This document shows positions 59,001-64,000 of a stretch of DNA of 64,000 nucleotides, in pieces (position 1 is the first letter of the stretch; the number at the start of each line of letters is the position of its first letter). The notes beneath the pieces are model-generated. The model searched no databases. It saw only the letters and a program-made list of their open reading frames with translations, and had not been told where the DNA came from. The stretch spans positions 60,339,746 to 60,403,745 of the forward strand of contig NC_073691.1 in the NCBI RefSeq assembly GCF_029784155.1. Reading direction: 5' to 3'. The position numbers were made by a program, and so were the translations under genes. The DNA is from Uranotaenia lowii (taxonomy: Eukaryota; Arthropoda; Insecta; Diptera; Culicidae).

Positions 59001-59365
59001 AAACATATAAAAAAAATTTTTACACCAACCTATACTGCAGATATAAGAATTTTAAAATGATGTCTTTTTTCTGTTCAAAGCGTTCTATAGGTCATCTGCT
59101 AAGTCAAATCGATTTAAATTTTATATATTTAAAATCTTGAATAAATTACCTAAACTATGAATCTAAATTCATAAATATCGGTCAAGATATGTGACCAGTG
59201 GAACGAAATCAATTTACTAGTCAAAACAAACGAAAAATATTTTTTTCAAAATTTTGCGAACGGCCTAGGAAGGTTAAGCCCGAAATTTGTTGCATACAAT
59301 AACATAACATTGTATGATTTAGACAAATAATTAATGTTGAAATGCCATGGGTATTTTTATTAGTG

Positions 59366-61241
59366 ACTAGCTGACCCGGTGTGCTTTGCTACACCTTTCA
59401 AAATCGAATGATATTTTCAGAATTTATTCAAATTTTTATTGTTTTATTGCCATTATTTCAAATCAAAATATAACATAATTCATAAGCAACCGCTATAAAA
59501 TGAGAGCTGCAGCTGGAGTTTCGAATTGCAACACAAAAATAACTTAAACTAATATTCTGAATCTTGATCTTTAAATTTGCGTTAAATCTTTGGAAATTTT
59601 AATCTGTTTCTTTAAGCTTCGCCCTTAAAAAGGAGGGTCTCAAATTAATCGTACGTAAACAATCCAACTGATAAAATATGGTTGTTTTTGTTTGATATGT
59701 TCTGGATTTATGCTAAAAAACTGACCCCTGTCCTTCCCTTCCCCCCTGCTGAATGGAGATCGTGATCTTTAATAATTAATCATACCCATTTTTTTCGTTC
59801 CCAAAAATCTTCTTGTATCAAATATTGTTCCATTGGTTGATAAGTTTTTAAGCTTTACAACAAATTTATATGGAAACCCCTCCTTTTTTTTCTATCTCTA
59901 CACTGTAAAGTGTAATGGTCTATAACAATCGTAGAAACATATCTCGTAACCAAGTACCTTTCCATGCCATATTTGTTTCCATTTGTTGGCTTCGTTAGCA
60001 TAAATTGAGAACTAATGCTAACAAAATTGTATTGGGCTCACCTCCCTCCTCCCATGTACCTACTCACAGAATAGAGCATGGTGTGTCAGATAATCATAGA
60101 ATCATGTCAAAATGATTTTCCATGTTAAGTTTTGTCCATTTCTCTCCTCTTCCCTTCCTTTATTCCTAATTCTATCATCCCACTGCAAGAAAGGAATTGT
60201 TTGACGTAAAAAAATTTCTCGTATTAAAATATTATCCCATGCCAAATTTGGATTTATTTGCGTTGTAAATTCTTGAGTTATGCATAAACTTGAAAGGAAG
60301 TACCATCCCCCTTCCGTTCTCCCCATTGAATGGAGGGGTGAGAACATAATATTCATAAAAGTATTTTTTGTTCTCAAATACTTTTTGATATCAAATTTTA
60401 TTTCATTTGCTCTAATAATTCTCGAGCTATGCAAAAAAACTGTATGGAAGCCCCCTTTTCCCCCTTTTTATCATTCCATTGAAAAAAGGTGGCTTCAATT
60501 TATAATAGAAACATTTCTCGTATCCAAATACCCTCACATGCCAAATATGGTTCAATTTGCTCGATCAGCTCTCCAGTTATACTGAAAATTGTAAGGGAGA
60601 CCTTTCAGAGAAAATTAAAAAGAGGGCCCCTCCCCCTTTTATATCTCCCTACTGGAAAGACGGAGGGGTCTCAAATAATTATTGAAATATTATTCGTATC
60701 CAAATACCTTCCCATGCCAAATTTGGTTCCATTTGCTTTATTAGTTTTTGAGTTATGTAAAAAAATATGAAAGAGGCCCCTCCTCCTTTCAACTGCAGGG
60801 AGGAAGGGGCCTCAAATAATCATTGAAATATTTTTCGTATCAAAATACCTTCCCATGCCAAATTTGGTTCCAATATCTTGATTAGTTTTCGAGTTATATG
60901 AAAAATTGTAAGGTAGCCCCTCTCCTCCCTTCCTATCACCCCACTGAGAGGAGGGAGGGGTACCTTATATTCATTGAAATATTCCCCGTTCCCAAATACC
61001 ACCTCATGCCAAATTTGATACCATTTGCTTAATGGGTTCTCGAGTTATGCAAAAAATTGTCTTCTATTTGGGAGGCCCCTCCCCCCCCTTCCTGTTAGGG
61101 GGAGGGGTCCCAAACCAGAATAGGAACCTTCCCCGGCCTCCATTACCCCCACTTGCCAAGTTTCACGTAAATCGGTTTAGTAGTTTCCGAGTCTATAGGG
61201 AACAGACAGAAAGACAGACAGAAATTCATTTTTATTTATGT
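59366..61241 (+). mobile_element. Helentron/HINE-like repeat, first of two head-to-tail copies
   Basis: It starts with actagctgacccggtgtgct and has a unique head of about 270 bp and a body of imperfect units ('ccatgccaaatttggttcca' at 60238, 60535, 60711, 60854, 61009; spacing of the later ones 143-177 bp). It ends with 'ccgagtctatagggaacaga', a short CAGA run and 'aaattcatttttatttatg'. The next copy starts at once. The layout resembles copy 1 at 1478-3191. No protein is encoded; the frames are minisatellite artefacts. Confidence 0.6.
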
Positions 61242-63205
61242 ACTAGCTGACCCGGTGTGCTTTGCTACACCTTTCAAAATCAAATGATATTTTCAAAAAT
61301 TATTCAAAGTTTTATTGTTTTATTGGCATTATTTTAAATCAAATTATAACATAATTTATAAACAACCGCTATAAAATAAGAGCTGCAGCTGAAGTTTCGA
61401 ATTGCAACACAAAGATAACTTGAACAAATATTCTAAATCTCGCTCTATAAATTTGTGTTAAAGGTCTGGTAATTTGAATCTGTCTGGAGGGTCTCAATTT
61501 AATCGTACGCAAACAATCCAACTTATAAAATATGGTTGTTTTTTCTTGATATGTTCTGGATTTATGCTGAAAAACTGATAAGAGAGCACCTCCCCTGTCC
61601 TTACCTTCACCCCCTGCTGAATGGAGGTCGTGGTTTTTAATAATCATACCTAAGGTTTTCGTTCCCAAAAATCCTATTATATCAAATACAGTTCCATTGG
61701 TTGATAAGTTTTTAAGCTTCGCAACAAAATTAATATGGAGCCTCCTCCTTTCTTCCCCTCTCTACACTGTAAAGCGTAAAGATCTATAACAATCCTAGAA
61801 ACATATCTCGTAACCAAGTACCTTTCCATGCTATATTTGTTTCCATTTGTTGGCTTTGTTAGAATAAATTGAGAACTTATGCTAACACTATTGTATTGGG
61901 CTCACCTCCCTTCTTTTATGTACCTACTCACTGAAAGGAGGATGGTGTGTCAGATAATCATAGAATCATACAAAAATGATTTCCATGTAAAGTTTTGTCC
62001 ATTTCTCGGATTTTGTAAAAAAAAAGTTAAATGTAAGCCTCCTCTTCCCTTCCTATATTCCCAATTCTGTCATCCTACTGCAAGAAAGGAATTGTTTAAC
62101 ATAGAAAAAGTATTTTTCGTACTGAAATACCTTTTGATGCCAAATTTGATTTCATTTGCTCGCCTTTCCCTTTCTCCCCTTTCCCTCTTAATATCTTTCC
62201 GCTGAAAAAAAGGTGGGGCTTCAATTTATGATAGAAACATTTCTCGAATCCAAGTTCCCTTATATGCCAAATATGGTTCAATTTGCTCGATCAACTCTCC
62301 AGTTATACTGAAAATTGTAAGGGAGACCTTTCCTCCCCCTTTTCATCCACCTCTTTGAAGGAGTGAGGGATACCAAATATTCATAGAAGCATTTCTCGTA
62401 CCCAAATATCGTTCCATGCCAAATTTGGTTCCATTTGCTGTTGTAGTTTTTGAGTAATGATGTAAAAATTCTATGAAACTCCCCTCCCTCTTTCCTTTCT
62501 CCCCACTGGAAGAAGGAAGGGTTCTCAAACAATCATTAGAACATGTCACGTTCCCAAATACCCGCCCATGCCAAATTTGGTTCCGTTTGCTTAATTAGTT
62601 TTTGAGTTGTGTAAAAAATTATAAAAGAGGCCCCTCCCCCCTTTATTTCTCTCTACTGGAAAATGGGATGAGCCTCAAATAATCATAGAAATATGTTTCG
62701 TATCCAAATACCCTCCCATGCCAAATTTGGTTCCATTTGCTTTATTAGTTTTTGAGTTATGTAAAAAAAATATGGAAGAGGCCCCCTCCCCGTTTCTACA
62801 AAAAAGGAGGAGGGTCTGAAATAATCATTGAAATATTTTTTGTATCCCAATACCTTCCCGTGCCAAATTTGGTTCCAATATCTTGATTAGTTTTCGAGTT
62901 ATATGAAAAATTGTAAGGTAGCCCCCCTCCCCCCTTCCTATCACCCCACTGAGAGGAGAGAGGGGTACCTAATATTCATAGGAATATTCTTCGTACCCAA
63001 ATTCCACACCATGCCAATTTTGATACCATTTGCTTGATGGGTGCTCAAGTTATGCAAAAAATTGTCTATTGTTTGGGAGGCCCCTCCCTCCCTTATTGAG
63101 AGAGGGAGGGGTCTCAAACCATAATAGGAACCTTCCCCTGCCTCCAATACCCCCACCTGCCAAGTTTCACGCAAATCGGTTCAGTAGTTTCCGAGTCTAT
63201 AGGGA

Positions 63206-63246
<41 letters not shown>

Positions 63247-63270
63247 AATTCATTTTTATATATATAGATA
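61242..63270 (+). mobile_element. Helentron/HINE-like repeat, second head-to-tail copy
   Basis: Its head is about 90% identical by eye to the first copy over about 250 bp. It has more minisatellite units than the first copy. Each unit has complementary G/C-rich halves (for example gcccctccctccctt / gagggaggggtctc near 63080-63115). The end is a (CAGA)n run (63207-63247) and 'aaattcatttttatatatat'. Confidence 0.6.
63207..63247 (+). repeat. (CAGA)n tail microsatellite, about 10 units
   Basis: A pure CAGA run at the 3' end of the repeat. It is equivalent to the GTCY-type proto-microsatellite described for mini-me elements of flies. Confidence 0.9.
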
Positions 63271-63279
63271 TAGATTTCT

Positions 63280-64000
63280 CTAGAAGATAGTTTGTGTTTA
63301 AAATCAATACGAAAATTGGAAGATGCACAAGCAAGGTTGCTTCGTTTTGGAATTTTCCCGAAAATAATAACTTTATTTGATTTTCTGTTTGATGAAAAAA
63401 AATTCCACAGTTATAGAGATTTAATTTTGAGTAAATAGTATGCAGAATATTACCATACATTATTTTCTTTGATGTTTGAATTTTGTATGTTTTTAGTCTA
63501 TATTTTGACATGTAAATCAGCAAAATTCATATTGGCATGCCAAGAAAAACAGCATGCCAAGTTAAGGCTTACTTTCCCTAGATAAAATATGATAAGGAGT
63601 GTAATTTTAAAATTTTGATACAATCATTTTGTACAATCATTTTGATTAAAAAAAATTCAACAGATTTTCAACGATCAAAATTTAAGAAACCTTGGAGAGA
63701 AAACTTGGACTCCTACGAAATTTCTTTCAGCATTTCTAGAGACGGTTAATTTAAGGAAATCAGAGGGCCACAATTTGGAGCGGGGGCAACAATAAGGAGC
63801 ATTTCAATGAATAGTTTGAGCGGATTTATCTCAAATTATCCACAGCTTCAAAGCAAGTTAGGACTTGTTTTCAAACTAGTAAGCAATCATATTTGTCGAA
63901 GTAAATTCTGAAAAGCATAGATATGACAGGAAGGCTACAATCATGGACAATCCAGCCAACCATGCCTTAGGGACCAAGATCGGGTACATTTTCCCTAACA
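63280..64000. other. Unassigned DNA at the window end
   Basis: A/T-rich with a 'gcatgccaagaaaaacagcatgccaag' type short direct repeat at 63535-63561. No element ends or coding domains are seen. Confidence 0.5.

Larger units (their letters stand above)
46122..59273. mobile_element. TTAA-flanked, piggyBac-like non-autonomous element built as a long inverted repeat
   Basis: TTAA at 46118-46121 and 59274-59277 encloses ends CCTTCCTAGGCCGTTCG and its exact complement (17 bp). After divergent subterminal parts of about 440 and 270 bp, the arms match again over 46565-47234 on the left and 58333-59000 on the right, and continue at 55516-55580 and 57366-57436. Removing the BEL element (8276 bp plus 5-bp duplication) and the TIR element at 57439-58330 leaves about 4.0 kb. 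A loop of about 1.8 kb (55580-57365) has no transposase. The left end also has two copies of 'ccgttcgggtcaatatgacc'. A TTAA duplication with ends starting CC is typical of piggyBac-like elements; the superfamily is inferred. Confidence 0.72.

Noticed and set aside
60280..62549. Several 60-110 codon frames in the 60-63 kb region
   Set aside because: They follow the minisatellite units of the Helentron-like repeats and show no domain.
63207..63247. Possible CRISPR array or coding repeat in the CAGA run and minisatellite
   Set aside because: The units are a 4-base microsatellite and degenerate hairpin repeats without unique spacers, in a eukaryotic repeat context.

Overview
The window is about 64 kb of AT-rich, gene-poor eukaryotic DNA, most likely from a dipteran insect and probably a mosquito. 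The reasons are an ITmD37E-type Tc1/mariner transposase, BEL/Pao and copia LTR elements, RTE-like, I-like and two other LINE fragments, and many MITEs (short non-autonomous DNA transposons). I recognise no host protein-coding gene. All recognisable coding sequence belongs to mobile elements, and only one element looks intact. The species cannot be fixed from the sequence.

1-7.3 kb: a broken ITmD37E-like transposase (minus), an I-like LINE C-terminus (plus), a Helentron/HINE-like repeat with internal minisatellite (1478-3191, minus) that contains a 228-bp MITE, a foldback (3286-3754), then AT-rich DNA and a dispersed repeat. 7.7-10.1 kb: a 2.4-kb element with long terminal inverted repeats (TIRs), with a TA-flanked MITE inside one arm. 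12.8-17.4 kb: a decayed copia-like element (minus) carrying three later insertions: a LINE, a 255-bp palindrome and a 356-bp TIR element. 17.6-20.1 kb: a foldback with tRNA-like arms, one of them split by a 1.48-kb palindromic element.

20-26 kb is mostly unassigned, with one MITE and one tRNA-derived sequence. 26.35-29.41 kb is a TIR-bounded unit holding a 5'-truncated RTE-like LINE with an 11-bp target-site duplication. 30.4-31.7 kb is a MITE interrupted by a TTAA-flanked MITE. 35.7-38.1 kb is a dispersed repeat split by a TIR element, which is itself split by a LINE fragment. A (TA)n tract of about 500 bp lies at 41.6-42.1 kb.

The largest structure runs from 46122 to 59273. It is a TTAA-flanked, piggyBac-like non-autonomous element built as a long inverted repeat. 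A complete BEL/Pao retrotransposon (47235-55510, minus) sits inside it with apparently identical 400-bp LTRs, a CATAG duplication and an open 1802-residue gag-pol frame. The other arm holds a TA-flanked TIR element that contains a tRNA-like segment. From 59366 to about 63270 two related Helentron-like repeats lie head to tail, each with a hairpin-bearing minisatellite and a CAGA-rich tail.

The window is therefore a layered record of insertions. In several cases a second copy inside the window preserves the empty site, so insertion order can be read directly. The most recent event appears to be the BEL insertion.
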